A stretch of 64,000 nt of DNA from CAYSQW01 sp964433135 (GCA_964433135.1 CAYSQW010000006.1:53062-117061); one strand, 5' to 3'; positions 8,990 through 17,666 are shown, counted from the stretch's first letter. A program made the numbers and translations. Notes: generated by a model from the sequence alone, not told the origin.

Positions 8990-9603
8990 GTTTTCTCCTC
9001 TTGGGTCGTTTGATCGAGGGAATCTGAAAACGTAGGGGGAGGAACGTAATTGGCGTTCATGGAAAATTCCAGGTATTCATTGTTTTTGCTGCGCCTTTGC
9101 GTGGATGAAATCAAATTGATGTTGGAGAAGTAGGGGCTTTCTTCCAGGTTGTAAATATAGTCGGCGATCAAGTTGTTGGAAAAGGCCTTGCCTTTGATCC
9201 GCACGGTTTGCCCGCTGTAGCTGACTTCGGTCAGCCAGACCCAGTCAGGTATTTGCTTGCTCAACTCATCCAGAATCGTGACGGCGATTCCCTGGCGCGC
9301 TTTCAGCTGATTGATGAGATTCATTTTCCGTTCCAGGATCGTCTTCTGCTGCTCCAGCTGATCAAGCTTGACCAGAACGTTCTGCAGTTCCCTTTTTTCA
9401 ATCTGCGCTTTTTCCAGCAGCTCCTGCTCTTCGATGAGGGTTTTTCTCTGCCAGAGATAGCCGGCGACCACCACGACGATCAGGAGGAGGAAAATCAGGC
9501 CGAAAAGCGGTTGGGATTTCTTCTCCTTATACTGGGGGGACGGGACATCCGGCGCTTTTTTGATTTCCTTTTTTTCGGGTTTTAAAAGATTGATTCGAAT
9601 CAT
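8986..9603 (-). CDS. pilN: Type IV pilus inner-membrane protein PilN
   Basis: A 205-residue protein opening with the conserved cytoplasmic MIRINLL motif that inserts into PilM. A transmembrane helix follows at about residues 34-50 (LFGLIFLLLIVVVVAGYLW). A coiled coil (about 52-105) precedes a C-terminal domain with IPDWVWLTEVSYSGQTVRIK and SPYFSNINLISS. It couples the cytoplasmic actin-like PilM to the PilO/PilP periplasmic complex. The start lies four bases after pilM and the stop overlaps pilO by four bases. Confidence 0.93.
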   Translation of the reverse strand: MIRINLLKPEKKEIKKAPDVPSPQYKEKKSQPLFGLIFLLLIVVVVAGYLWQRKTLIEEQELLEKAQIEKRELQNVLVKLDQLEQQKTILERKMNLINQLKARQGIAVTILDELSKQIPDWVWLTEVSYSGQTVRIKGKAFSNNLIADYIYNLEESPYFSNINLISSTQRRSKNNEYLEFSMNANYVPPPTFSDSLDQTTQEEKT

Positions 9604-9606
9604 GGT

Positions 9607-10680
9607 TTATTTTTCCATTTGTCGAGTTGCCAAGCCTGTTGCCACTCCGAACAGAGCGGCCATTTCGTCGAAATAAATCGTATCGAATTTCTTCTCGTCA
9701 TAGGAAATATTCCGGAATGGATTCATGATCTCGGTTTTGATATTGAACTTCTGTTCGAAGCTGCCGGAAAGATCCTTCAGTTTCGAGAGGCCGCCGCTGA
9801 GAAAAATATATTCGATTTTCTTCTCTTTCTTTTCTCCGGCCTCGTAGAATGAAAACGTTTTTTCGATCTCTTCCAACAGGTTCTGTATATTCATGTTGAG
9901 AACGGTCTGAAGCTGTTCGGGAAGCACGTTTTTCACCGGAAGCCCTTTCAGAACTTTTTCGGCGTCGTCAAAGCCAATATTGAGATCCTTGCTCAGATTC
10001 TCGGTAAAGAAGGCCCCACCGAGCGAAAGATCCCGGAACAATTGGGGGATGCCTTTCTCTATGATATTGACGTTGGTGATGTTGGCTCCCAGGTTGATGA
10101 TGGCGACCGTGCTTTTTTGAAGGATATCCGGATAGTTGATTTCCATGACGTTCTGCAGGGCAAACACATCCACATCGATGGCGTGAAGGCTTTTTCGGGC
10201 CTGGTGGATCACATTACTGTAATTTGCGATCTTGTCCTTTTTGGCGGCGACCAGGAGGATATCCAGATTTTTGCCTTCCGATGGATCGGCCGGTCGAAGG
10301 ATGGCATAATCCATATTGGTCTCTTCATAGGGATAGGGAATGTTGTGTTTGGCTTCCCAGATAATGGATTCCGCCAGTTCTTCGGTTTCCATGGAGGGCA
10401 GCGCGATCTTCTTGATGATCACGGAATTTCCCGATATGGAAATGCTGACGTTTTTGTTGGAAATTTTGTTCTCATCGAAAACCATGCGGATGGTTTCGAT
10501 CACGGCTGCCGAATCAATGATCGTTCCTTCGACGATGGCATCATGCGGAAGGAGTTCGTAACCGATCTTCTTAACCTCGAAAGCATCTTCCTTTTTCTTG
10601 GTTTTCAGTTCGACGGCCTTGACGGAGTAAGACCCGATGTCTACTCCAACGATTGTCTTTTCTCTCCCTATTCCCAGCAT
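9607..10680 (-). CDS. pilM: Type IV pilus assembly ATPase-like protein PilM
   Basis: A 357-residue actin-fold cytoplasmic protein of the SHS2/FtsA type. The phosphate-1 motif TIVGVDIGSYSVKAVEL lies near the N-terminus, INLGANITNVNIIEKG is the second phosphate motif, and IEYIFLSGGLSKLKDL the adenosine motif. PilM binds the PilN N-terminal peptide and connects the pilus motor to the alignment complex. The length is typical. It is separated by three bases from coaD upstream and three from pilN downstream, so coaD and the pil genes appear to form one transcript. Confidence 0.94.
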   Translation of the reverse strand: MLGIGREKTIVGVDIGSYSVKAVELKTKKKEDAFEVKKIGYELLPHDAIVEGTIIDSAAVIETIRMVFDENKISNKNVSISISGNSVIIKKIALPSMETEELAESIIWEAKHNIPYPYEETNMDYAILRPADPSEGKNLDILLVAAKKDKIANYSNVIHQARKSLHAIDVDVFALQNVMEINYPDILQKSTVAIINLGANITNVNIIEKGIPQLFRDLSLGGAFFTENLSKDLNIGFDDAEKVLKGLPVKNVLPEQLQTVLNMNIQNLLEEIEKTFSFYEAGEKKEKKIEYIFLSGGLSKLKDLSGSFEQKFNIKTEIMNPFRNISYDEKKFDTIYFDEMAALFGVATGLATRQMEK

Positions 10681-10683
10681 GTG

Positions 10684-11193
10684 TTATCCTTGCTTTAGAT
10701 TCAGCTTATAACCATTGCTGAATTTATCCCGTAATTTTTTTTCGATTTTTTGTGGAACCAGACCTTCCAGACAGCCTCCCAGCATGGAAACCTCTTTAAC
10801 CAGGTTTGAGCTGAGAAACGAATAGTCGAGGTTGGGCATCATGAAGAACGTCTCTATTCCCGGGTCGAGTTTTCGGTTCATCAAAGCCATTTGAAATTCG
10901 TACTCGAAATCGGAAATGGCGCGCAGTCCCCGGATGAGGATCTTTGCGTTATTGTTCCGGGCGAAGTCCACCAGAAGACCGTCGAAAGCCTTGACTTCGA
11001 TTTCCTTTTGATCTTTGAAGATATCCCGGATCATTTCCGTCCTTTCCTCGGTAGGGAAAAGAGGCGTTTTTTTTGGGTTTTCAAGAACGGCGATCGTGAT
11101 TTGGTCGAATATTTTCAACCCCCGCTCCACGATGTTCACATGACCGTTCGTGATGGGATCGAACGAACCCGGATATACGGCTTTACCGCTCAT
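10684..11193 (-). CDS. coaD: Phosphopantetheine adenylyltransferase
   Basis: Transfers AMP from ATP to 4'-phosphopantetheine to form dephospho-CoA, the step after CoaBC and phosphorylation. The 169-residue protein shows the nucleotidyltransferase motif YPGSFDPITNGHVNIVERG (TxGH), the DGLLVDFA loop, RGLRAISDFEYEFQMALMNR, and the SFLSSNLVKEV segment that corresponds to the ISSS motif. It is the first gene behind a strong sigma-70 promoter and lies directly before pilM, an unusual pairing of housekeeping and pilus genes. Confidence 0.96.
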   Translation of the reverse strand: MSGKAVYPGSFDPITNGHVNIVERGLKIFDQITIAVLENPKKTPLFPTEERTEMIRDIFKDQKEIEVKAFDGLLVDFARNNNAKILIRGLRAISDFEYEFQMALMNRKLDPGIETFFMMPNLDYSFLSSNLVKEVSMLGGCLEGLVPQKIEKKLRDKFSNGYKLNLKQG

Positions 11194-11557
11194 TGAGTTT
11201 AACCAACCTACCTTGCTCGAATTTACTCCTTAAGTATCAAAAAAAAAATCCTTTGTCAAATTCTTATTCCCAATATTCTTTCCCATTGTAGTAGACGAAG
11301 ATGCCGTGCCGTCTTCTCAATACATGAGGCCGCAAAAGCGCATCGTCTTCATTATCTTCACAGATCGAAAGAGCCGCGTCAATCATCGCCCAAGGGGATA
11401 TTGGAGGGTGATATTTCTCATCTTAAGGGGTTATATGCGTTCTTCAAGGTAAGTCTTCCCGTTCGGAGACGGGGTGTCCGATCGGCCGCCGCGGCCCTAC
11501 GAACAGGACGGAGATATCCGACTTGATTTAGGAATCCGATTCAGAGAAAATATAATC
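11194..11557. other. Divergent intergenic region between coaD and pcm
   Basis: 364 bases hold the coaD promoter at the left. A TATAAT at 11551-11556 sits too close to the pcm ATG to act as its promoter in the usual geometry. I see no RNA gene, conserved riboswitch or repeat here. Confidence 0.5.
11231..11259 (-). promoter_or_regulatory. Sigma-70 promoter for coaD-pilMNOPQ
   Basis: On the minus strand a perfect -35 TTGACA (11254-11259) is followed by a 17-base spacer containing a T10 tract and a -10 TACTTA (11231-11236). The start of transcription would fall near 11224, about 30 bases before the coaD ATG. A downstream AAGGAG partly overlaps the -10/+1 region. Confidence 0.65.
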
Positions 11558-12391
11558 ATGGGCAAGGGCAAAGGGGTTCTTTTCGTTTGTCTCCTTTTTG
11601 AATTTCTGTTCCATCAGGTCGGAGAAGCGCGGCAGATCGATCAAACCCGGAAACGCGAGGCCATGGTAAAGCATCAGCTGGCGGGCAGAGACATCACGGA
11701 TGTCCGGGTCTTGGATGCGATGCGCGCGGTTCCCAGACATCTTTTCGTCCCCGAGCACCTTCGTCCGTGGGCCTATGCGGATCATCCGCTTCCCATAGGA
11801 GAAGAGCAGACTATTTCTCAGCCTTATATCGTGGCGCTCATGACGCAGCTGCTTGATGTCAAAGCCGAAGATAAGGTCCTGGAGATCGGTACGGGATCCG
11901 GTTATCAGGCCGCCGTATTAGCCCATCTCGCCGACCGCATTTACTCGATTGAAATAAATCCGAAACTGGCTGAAAAAGCCGCGCGCCGGCTCGAAATGTT
12001 GGGATATGGAAAAATTCGCCTCAAAAGCGCTGACGGCTATGCCGGCTGGGAAGAACATGCCCCCTACGATGCGATCATCATCACTTGTGCGTCTCCGGAA
12101 GTTCCCGCGGCGTTGTTTCGGCAGCTGCGAGAGGGAGGACGCATCGTCATGCCGAAAGGAACGCCTCAGGGGCGGCAAATCCTGTGCGTGATCACCAAAA
12201 TCAAGGGGAAGCCGCTTGTCGAAAATATTACGGCGGTTCGTTTTGTCCCCATGGTGAGGAGAAAAATCCCGGATTCCGAAGACGATTCACTCGAAATGTC
12301 GTATTGGATTTCAAACGATTCGGATTCGGCGGCGCCGATTCTCCGGTCTTGGGCGGGAGGGGACTGCGCTCAGGGGGGGGAGGCCTTTTGA
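11558..12391 (+). CDS. pcm: Protein-L-isoaspartate O-methyltransferase, probably exported
   Basis: A SAM-dependent methyltransferase that repairs isoaspartyl residues in damaged proteins. The core shows DITDVRVLDAMRAVPRHLFV, the PCMT signature IGEEQTISQPYIVALMTQLL, the SAM motif VLEIGTGSGYQAAVLAHLA and the late motif LREGGRIVMPKG. The protein is 277 residues with ATG 11558; the longer frame from 11474 adds a low-complexity Arg/Pro stretch unlike the family. From 11558 the N-terminus is hydrophobic (KGVLFVCLLFEFLFHQVGEA) and resembles a signal peptide, as in some other Gram-negative Pcm proteins. A C-terminal tail of about 40 residues follows the domain. Confidence 0.88.
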   Translation: MGKGKGVLFVCLLFEFLFHQVGEARQIDQTRKREAMVKHQLAGRDITDVRVLDAMRAVPRHLFVPEHLRPWAYADHPLPIGEEQTISQPYIVALMTQLLDVKAEDKVLEIGTGSGYQAAVLAHLADRIYSIEINPKLAEKAARRLEMLGYGKIRLKSADGYAGWEEHAPYDAIIITCASPEVPAALFRQLREGGRIVMPKGTPQGRQILCVITKIKGKPLVENITAVRFVPMVRRKIPDSEDDSLEMSYWISNDSDSAAPILRSWAGGDCAQGGEAF

Positions 12392-12439
12392 GGGGTTGCT
12401 TTTACTGAGTGCTTGTGCTAACTTTTGAAGCGAATTGAG

Positions 12440-13843
12440 ATGATTAAATTTGGCACCTCGGGCTGGCGCGGAATTATGGGGGAAGAATTCACGTTTCAGA
12501 ACGTCCGCGTGGTGGTTCAAGCTGTAGCGAATTTTCTAAAGAAGAAATTCCAAGGGGAACCGATTTCGATCATCGTCAATTACGATACACGGTTTTTATC
12601 TGAAAGATTCGCTTCCGAGGCATCCAAGGTCTTATCCCACAATCAGATACATGTCCTGTTGGCGGAACGGGATGCGCCCTCTCAGGCTCAGGCCCACCAG
12701 ATCATCAAGCGCGGTATTCAGGGGGGGATAAATTTCACCGCTTCCTTCAATCCTCCCGAATACAATGGGCTTAAATACAATACGTCCACCGGAGCTCCCG
12801 CACTTCCGGAAGAAACGGGGAAGATAGAAACGGAAATTCAAGCCCTGCTCAAGCATTTCGCCTTTTGTCCCTACTATCCGAAATCCGATTATATTCAAAA
12901 AATCGATCTGCAGGCGGATTATATGACATTCATCCAGGATAAGATCGATTACGATCTCATCCGTCGTTCCAAGATTAAAATCGCCGTTGATCTGCTTTAC
13001 GGAACCAGCAGGGAATATCTGGACGAAATTTTAGAGGAAAACCACATCCCCGTGGAAGAGATTCACGGGTATATCGATCCCTACTTCGGAGGGATCACTC
13101 CTTCATGCACCGAAGAAAACATGCAGGAGCTGAAAAGCGTCATCCGTCGGCACAGGTGTCAACTGGGAATCGCCACGGACGCCGACGGAGACCGCTTCGG
13201 GATCATGGATGAAAAGGGGCGGTTCATCCATCCCAACCTGGTGCTTTCCGCGCTGCTGGACTATCTGGTGGAGAGGAAGGGATGGCGGGGAGGCGTGGCT
13301 CGTTCCGTCGCCACCACCCATTTGATCGATCGCATTTCTCGGGCCTACGATCTTCCTCTGTATAAAACACCCGTCGGCTTTAAATATCTGGCCGATCTTT
13401 TCCTGCAGGAAAAGATCATTTTCGGCGGGGAGGAGAGCGGGTGTCTGGTGATGAAGGATCACCTCCCGGAAAAAGACGGCATAATCGCCGGACTGCTGGT
13501 TGCGGAAATGATCGCCGCCTCAGGCAAGAATCTTTCGCAGCTGATTGAGGACCTGTTTAAAAAATACGGGAAACGCGTCGGTGTTCAGGAAACGCTCGCC
13601 TTCACTCCCGAAAATGAAAAGAAACTTCTTCGTATGGTTGAACATCCTCCAGAAAAATTGGCCGGACGGGCGATACGGAAGATCGAAACCATAGATGGGA
13701 TAAAATTGGATTTCAATGACGACGACTGGATCCTTTTTAGGCCCTCGGGAACCGTCCCCGTGATCCGGTGTTACGCCGAGGCCGGTTCCAAAAAGGACGC
13801 GGAGGCCTTGATCGAAGCCGGCATGGAGTCGCTTCACCGATGA
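12440..13843 (+). CDS. Alpha-D-phosphohexomutase (phosphoglucomutase/phosphomannomutase family)
   Basis: A 467-residue enzyme that moves phosphate between C6 and C1 of hexoses via a phosphoserine. The start MIKFGTSGWRGIMGEEFTF carries the family's N-terminal GTSGWRG loop. The catalytic serine loop reads TASFNPPEYNG, with Phe where most members have His (TASHNP). The metal loop is TDADGDRFGI, the sugar-specificity loop GGEESG, and the phosphate-binding loop RPSGTVPVIRCYAEA. ATG 12440 is preferred to the in-frame TTG 12425 because it matches the family N-terminus. Glucose versus mannose preference cannot be decided from sequence. The stop overlaps the next gene (ATGA). Confidence 0.9.
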   Translation: MIKFGTSGWRGIMGEEFTFQNVRVVVQAVANFLKKKFQGEPISIIVNYDTRFLSERFASEASKVLSHNQIHVLLAERDAPSQAQAHQIIKRGIQGGINFTASFNPPEYNGLKYNTSTGAPALPEETGKIETEIQALLKHFAFCPYYPKSDYIQKIDLQADYMTFIQDKIDYDLIRRSKIKIAVDLLYGTSREYLDEILEENHIPVEEIHGYIDPYFGGITPSCTEENMQELKSVIRRHRCQLGIATDADGDRFGIMDEKGRFIHPNLVLSALLDYLVERKGWRGGVARSVATTHLIDRISRAYDLPLYKTPVGFKYLADLFLQEKIIFGGEESGCLVMKDHLPEKDGIIAGLLVAEMIAASGKNLSQLIEDLFKKYGKRVGVQETLAFTPENEKKLLRMVEHPPEKLAGRAIRKIETIDGIKLDFNDDDWILFRPSGTVPVIRCYAEAGSKKDAEALIEAGMESLHR

Positions 13844-14139
13844 AAAAGGAAATGAACAGATCGATAAGTTTTCGCCGTAAACTCTTGATCTCGGGAGGGG
13901 GATTCTTTTTTTTGGTCCTGGTGATCGCGTCCCTCTTTGGAAACCGGGGGTTTTTAGAGATCCGAAAGGCCCAGAAGGAAAGGGACGCCCTTGTCCGTGA
14001 AACCCGGGAACTGACCGAGCGGAAAGGACAACTCGAAAGAGAGATCAGAGAATTGGAAATCAATCCCGATGCGGTGGAGCCGAAAGCCCGTGAAAAACTC
14101 TGGCTGGTCAAACCGGATGAAATCGTGGTCATCAAATGA
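13840..14139 (+). CDS. FtsB/DivIC-type septum formation initiator
   Basis: A 99-residue bitopic membrane protein. It has a basic N-terminus, one transmembrane helix (about residues 16-36, ISGGGFFFLVLVIASLFG), a periplasmic coiled coil (about 40-75, rich in E/R/K/L with heptad spacing), and the conserved C-terminal segment EPKAREKLWLVKPDEIVVIK. That ending is diagnostic of the FtsB/DivIC family, which bridges FtsQ and FtsL at the division site. Start ATG 13840 overlaps the mutase stop. The shadow extension upstream to 13768 lies inside the mutase and is not used. Confidence 0.85.
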   Translation: MKKEMNRSISFRRKLLISGGGFFFLVLVIASLFGNRGFLEIRKAQKERDALVRETRELTERKGQLEREIRELEINPDAVEPKAREKLWLVKPDEIVVIK

Positions 14140-14302
14140 TTTGTCGGAGGCCCGGGGTCCGGGTGGTGGTTGTGCATGATCCATTCCCATAAGAAACGGC
14201 GTCCCCCTTTTATCTCTTCCATGAATTCGAGTCCCGAAGCTGTTTGCCGGGAGCATGGAATCCGCCGGGCCGTCACAAACTCCGCGCGTTGTCGAGATCG
14301 TT

Positions 14303-17194
14303 ATGGATGACCTTTCCGAGGAACTGAATCCCGAACAAAAAGACGCCGTTTTTCACGGGAAAGGTCCGCTGCTGATCGTGGCGGGAGCCGGAACCGGGAA
14401 AACGAAGGTGATCACTCACCGCATCGCCCATCTCGTCGGCTCGAAACAAGCCCGGCCCGAAGAGATCCTGGCCGTGACCTTCACCGAAAAGGCCGCACAC
14501 GAAATGGAAGAGCGGGTCGATCTGTTGATCCCCTACGGCTACTCATTCGTTGAGATCTCCACCTTTAATTCCTTCGGAGAACGGGTGCTGCGGAACCATG
14601 CCCATGAACTGGGATACTATCTGGATTTCAAGCTTCTTGATGAAGTGGAGCAGGCCATTTTTTTCAGGGAAAACCTTTTCCGGTTTCCCCTGAAATATTA
14701 TCGTCCTTCTCATCGGCCGACGAAACATATACAGGAGCTATTGACGGCGATCAGAAGATTGAAGCAGGAAGATATACATCCGGAGGAGTACCTCCGTTTT
14801 GCACGCGGATTGAAGCGCGAGGCCGTCGACGACGCCGACCGGGAGTCGGCGCTCAAGCACCACGAGATCGCCCTAGTCTATGCGGTCTATCAAAAACTGC
14901 TGCGGCAAGAAGGGAACATCGATTTCGAAGATCAGGCGGCTCTGGTCGTGGAGCTGTTCCGCGAGCGGCCCGCTGTCCTGCGGGAATTTCAACGGAAATA
15001 CCGGTATATTCTGGTCGATGAATTCCAGGATACCAATTATGTTCAGTTCGAACTGCTGAAACTGCTGACGGGAGCGCATGATAATCTGACCGTGGTGGGG
15101 GATGACGATCAGAGCATATTCCGGTTCCGGGGGGCATCTCTGAGCAACATTCAGAATTTTCGCGGGATCTATCCTCATGCCCGGAAAATCGTACTGACAA
15201 AGAACTACCGGTCCACCCAGTCCATACTCGATGCGTCCCACCAGCTTATCCGACATAACAATCCCGATCGCCTGGAGGTCCGCGAAAACATCGATAAAAC
15301 ACTTCATGCCGTCAATCCCTCCCATGAAAAAAGCATACATCTGCTGCAGTTCGATACTCTTTCGCACCAATGCGATGAAGTGGGGGTGTTGATCCGGTCC
15401 AAGCTGGAAGAGGGATTCCGCTATGGCGACATCGCCATCCTGGTGCGGCGCAACGCGGACGCCGATCCTTTTCTGCGTGCCTTGAACGTTCGGGATATCC
15501 CGTTTCGTTTTTCCGGCAGCAGGGGGCTTTATTCACGGGAAGAAGTGAAAATCCTGGTCTCGTTTATCAAGGCGCTCACTGATTTCGACGACAGCAGGAG
15601 TCTCTTTCATCTGGCATTGTCCGAGGTTTACGGCGTGGACGCCTACGATTTGACTTTGGCGACAAATTACGCGCACAAGAAACACCATTCCCTCCACATG
15701 GTCTTCCGTATGATCCATGAAGACCGTTCTCCGGTCGCGATCTCCGCCGCCGGCCGGGAGGCCGTTCGCAGGCTTTTCGGAGATTTGATCGCTTTCGTTC
15801 GTCAGTCCGCCGTCCGCAATGCCGGTCAGATTCTGTATCTGTTTTTGGAGAAGTCGGGCTATCTCGGACGTTTGATCGAGGAACCGGACCGGGAAGCCGA
15901 GCTGAAGATAAAGAACATTCGGGTTTTCTTCGATAAAGTGAAACATTTTTCCGAACTCAGCACGGACGGCTCCATTCAGGCATTCGCCTCGCACCTGGAG
16001 CTGCTTGAGGATGTCGGAGACAATCCGGCTTCGGCGGAAGCCGAATTGGAGGAAGATGCCGTCAATGTCCTTACCGTTCACAAGGCTAAAGGCCTGGAAT
16101 TTCCCGTCGTGTTGATGGTCAGTCTGATCGCGGACCGTTTCCCGGGCCGGGAGCGCGTGGAAAGGATCCCGGCCCCGAATGAACTGATCAAGGACGACAG
16201 TGTCCCGGGCAGCTTTATCCAGGAAGAAAGGCGCCTTTTTTACGTGGGGATGACCCGCGCCAAACAGCAGCTGTATTTGATATGGGCCAGGGATTACGGG
16301 ATGAAACGACCCAAGAAGGTCAGCCCTTTTGTCCTGGAAGCGCTTAATCTGGCTCGGGCTCCGGAGGCCGCCCGCCGTTTATCGGCGCTGGAAGAGATCC
16401 GGCGCTATGCGCCGCGCAGCAGCTCCGCTATTCGACCGTCCATTGTAAGCGAAAAGACCCCGATCGTTCTCAGCTTTCTCCAGGTGGACCACTATCTGAC
16501 CTGCCCTCTGATGTACAAGTACCACCACGTCATGCGGATCCCGGTGCTGCCTCACCACAATCTGGTTTACGGGCGGGTGCTGCATGGGATGATCCACCTG
16601 TATTTAAAGAATAAGCAGGCCGGGATCGAACCTTCGGAGGAGGATTTCATCCGCCTCTACCGAGACCGCTGGATCAACGAGGGATTCTTGAGCCGCGAGC
16701 ATGAGGAGCAGCGGAGAACGGAAGGGGAGCGGGCGCTGCGCCGTTTTTTTCAGCGGGAAGAAAAATCCGCGGTCGCGCCCTGGATGCTGGAAAAGAATTT
16801 CAGGTGGTCGCTGGGGGATATCCGGTTTGCCGGGCGCTGGGACCGGGTGGACCGGGAAGACGAGGGTGCTGTGATCATCGACTTTAAAGCGGGCGCGGTG
16901 AAAAACCAACGGGAGGCCGATAAGCGAACCCGTGAAAGCCTGCAGATGGATCTCTATGCGCTTTCATTCCTGCGTTCATACAAGATTCCGCTTTTGGAAA
17001 CACGGCTGCATTTTTTGGAATCGGATATCATCGGACATGCGCGGAAAACCGACGGAGAGCTGCGCCGTGCTGAAGACAGGATCCGGGAAGCGCAAGCAGG
17101 GATCATGGCGGAGGATTTTGCGGCGAAGCCGGATTGGAATCATTGTAATTTTTGTGCGTTCAAGTCCATATGCCCATCCTCCTTCGCCTTTTAG
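14303..17194 (+). CDS. UvrD/PcrA-family helicase fused to an Fe-S RecB-like nuclease
   Basis: A 963-residue superfamily-1 DNA helicase. The helicase motifs are Walker A VAGAGTGKTKVITHRI, motif Ia VTFTEKAAHEMEERV, motif II VDEFQDTNYVQ, motif III VGDDDQSIFRFRGA, motif V VLTVHKAKGLEFPVVLM and motif VI RLFYVGMTRAKQQLYL. The last 230 residues form a PD-(D/E)XK nuclease with GRWDRVDREDEGAVIIDFKAG and the QMDLYAL motif. It is bracketed by YLTCP and a terminal CNFCAFKSICP, the four-Cys [4Fe-4S] staple of AddB/Cas4-type nucleases. It probably processes DNA ends. ATG 14303 is used because MDDLSEELNPEQKDAV matches the family start; 14255 is an alternative. Confidence 0.88.
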   Translation: MDDLSEELNPEQKDAVFHGKGPLLIVAGAGTGKTKVITHRIAHLVGSKQARPEEILAVTFTEKAAHEMEERVDLLIPYGYSFVEISTFNSFGERVLRNHAHELGYYLDFKLLDEVEQAIFFRENLFRFPLKYYRPSHRPTKHIQELLTAIRRLKQEDIHPEEYLRFARGLKREAVDDADRESALKHHEIALVYAVYQKLLRQEGNIDFEDQAALVVELFRERPAVLREFQRKYRYILVDEFQDTNYVQFELLKLLTGAHDNLTVVGDDDQSIFRFRGASLSNIQNFRGIYPHARKIVLTKNYRSTQSILDASHQLIRHNNPDRLEVRENIDKTLHAVNPSHEKSIHLLQFDTLSHQCDEVGVLIRSKLEEGFRYGDIAILVRRNADADPFLRALNVRDIPFRFSGSRGLYSREEVKILVSFIKALTDFDDSRSLFHLALSEVYGVDAYDLTLATNYAHKKHHSLHMVFRMIHEDRSPVAISAAGREAVRRLFGDLIAFVRQSAVRNAGQILYLFLEKSGYLGRLIEEPDREAELKIKNIRVFFDKVKHFSELSTDGSIQAFASHLELLEDVGDNPASAEAELEEDAVNVLTVHKAKGLEFPVVLMVSLIADRFPGRERVERIPAPNELIKDDSVPGSFIQEERRLFYVGMTRAKQQLYLIWARDYGMKRPKKVSPFVLEALNLARAPEAARRLSALEEIRRYAPRSSSAIRPSIVSEKTPIVLSFLQVDHYLTCPLMYKYHHVMRIPVLPHHNLVYGRVLHGMIHLYLKNKQAGIEPSEEDFIRLYRDRWINEGFLSREHEEQRRTEGERALRRFFQREEKSAVAPWMLEKNFRWSLGDIRFAGRWDRVDREDEGAVIIDFKAGAVKNQREADKRTRESLQMDLYALSFLRSYKIPLLETRLHFLESDIIGHARKTDGELRRAEDRIREAQAGIMAEDFAAKPDWNHCNFCAFKSICPSSFAF

Positions 17195-17207
17195 CCTGAA
17201 TGAGCCA

Positions 17208-17266
17208 TGAAGTATGTCGAAATGGATTTTTCACAAGATTTTTAATTAAATTTTCGACATACTTCA
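17208..17266. repeat. Perfect 15-bp inverted repeat
   Basis: TGAAGTATGTCGAAA at 17208-17222 is the exact reverse complement of 17252-17266, with a 29-base AT-rich loop between. It begins 14 bases after the helicase stop. The right arm is also the start of the longer intergenic repeat copy A. It could be an operator, a factor-dependent terminator or the end of a small non-autonomous element. Confidence 0.8.
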
Positions 17267-17386
17267 CCCTTCGGGCGTGCCAATCTCATCGCATCGGCTT
17301 CGTCACATCCCGATCGGCGTAGGTCACTACGCCTCACGCTCTGTTTCCTTGCCGCTGGCGCGACCTTGGCGCGTGGCTCATCCAGG
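17252..17386 (+). repeat. Intergenic repeat, copy A
   Basis: A 135-base element sharing ordered blocks with copy B on the opposite strand at 19067-19195. The shared blocks include TTCACC, a GGC..CC.ATCT region, CATCGGCTTCGT (17292-17303), TACGCCTCAC, GCCGCT and a terminal TCCAGG. It contains a hairpin GGCGTAG-GTCA-CTACGCC (17316-17333). The base pair closing the loop is changed in a compensatory way in copy B, which suggests that the structure is maintained. Confidence 0.7.
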
Positions 17387-17407
17387 CACGTGCAGGGCCT
17401 GTGGTAT

Positions 17408-17546
17408 GGTTTTTACCTTATTACGAGGGTGGGCGGGTCGGCCCCGTATGGCACTCTGATTCTCACACGCCTTATCCCGGATTTGGTGCCGAGAGCCGTC
17501 TCCCTGTCGCTTTGGTTTTCACCTTAATACCAGGGTGGGTCGTCGG
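17408..17546. repeat. Imperfect direct repeat pair upstream of the GMC gene
   Basis: The segment 17408-17441 (GGTTTTTACCTTATTACGAG then GGTGGGCGGGTCGG) recurs with several changes at 17514-17546 (GGTTTTCACCTTAATACCAG then GGTGGGTCGTCGG), 106 bases apart. No gene is seen. With the inverted repeat, copy A and the promoter candidate, these account for the whole 17195-17666 gap. Confidence 0.6.
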
Positions 17547-17577
17547 CGGATCGGAGGGAGTAACGGCGGGGGCAGGC

Positions 17578-17604
17578 TTGACGCTGAGAAATGACTTGTA
17601 AAAT
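17578..17604 (+). promoter_or_regulatory. Weak promoter candidate for the GMC oxidoreductase
   Basis: TTGACG (17578-17583) is followed after 15 bases by TAAAAT (17599-17604) in an AT-rich patch. The spacing is short, so the assignment is tentative. Downstream, a T7 tract and a G9 tract (17642-17657) lie just before the start codon. Confidence 0.3.
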
Positions 17605-17666
17605 ATATTGATACGGTTGAAAATAAAATTAGCCTGGCCTATTTTTTTGGGGGGGGGTAGCGGAAA

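Noticed and set aside
11551..11556. TATAAT immediately before the pcm ATG
   Set aside because: Transcription would start inside or after the start codon and no -35 is present.
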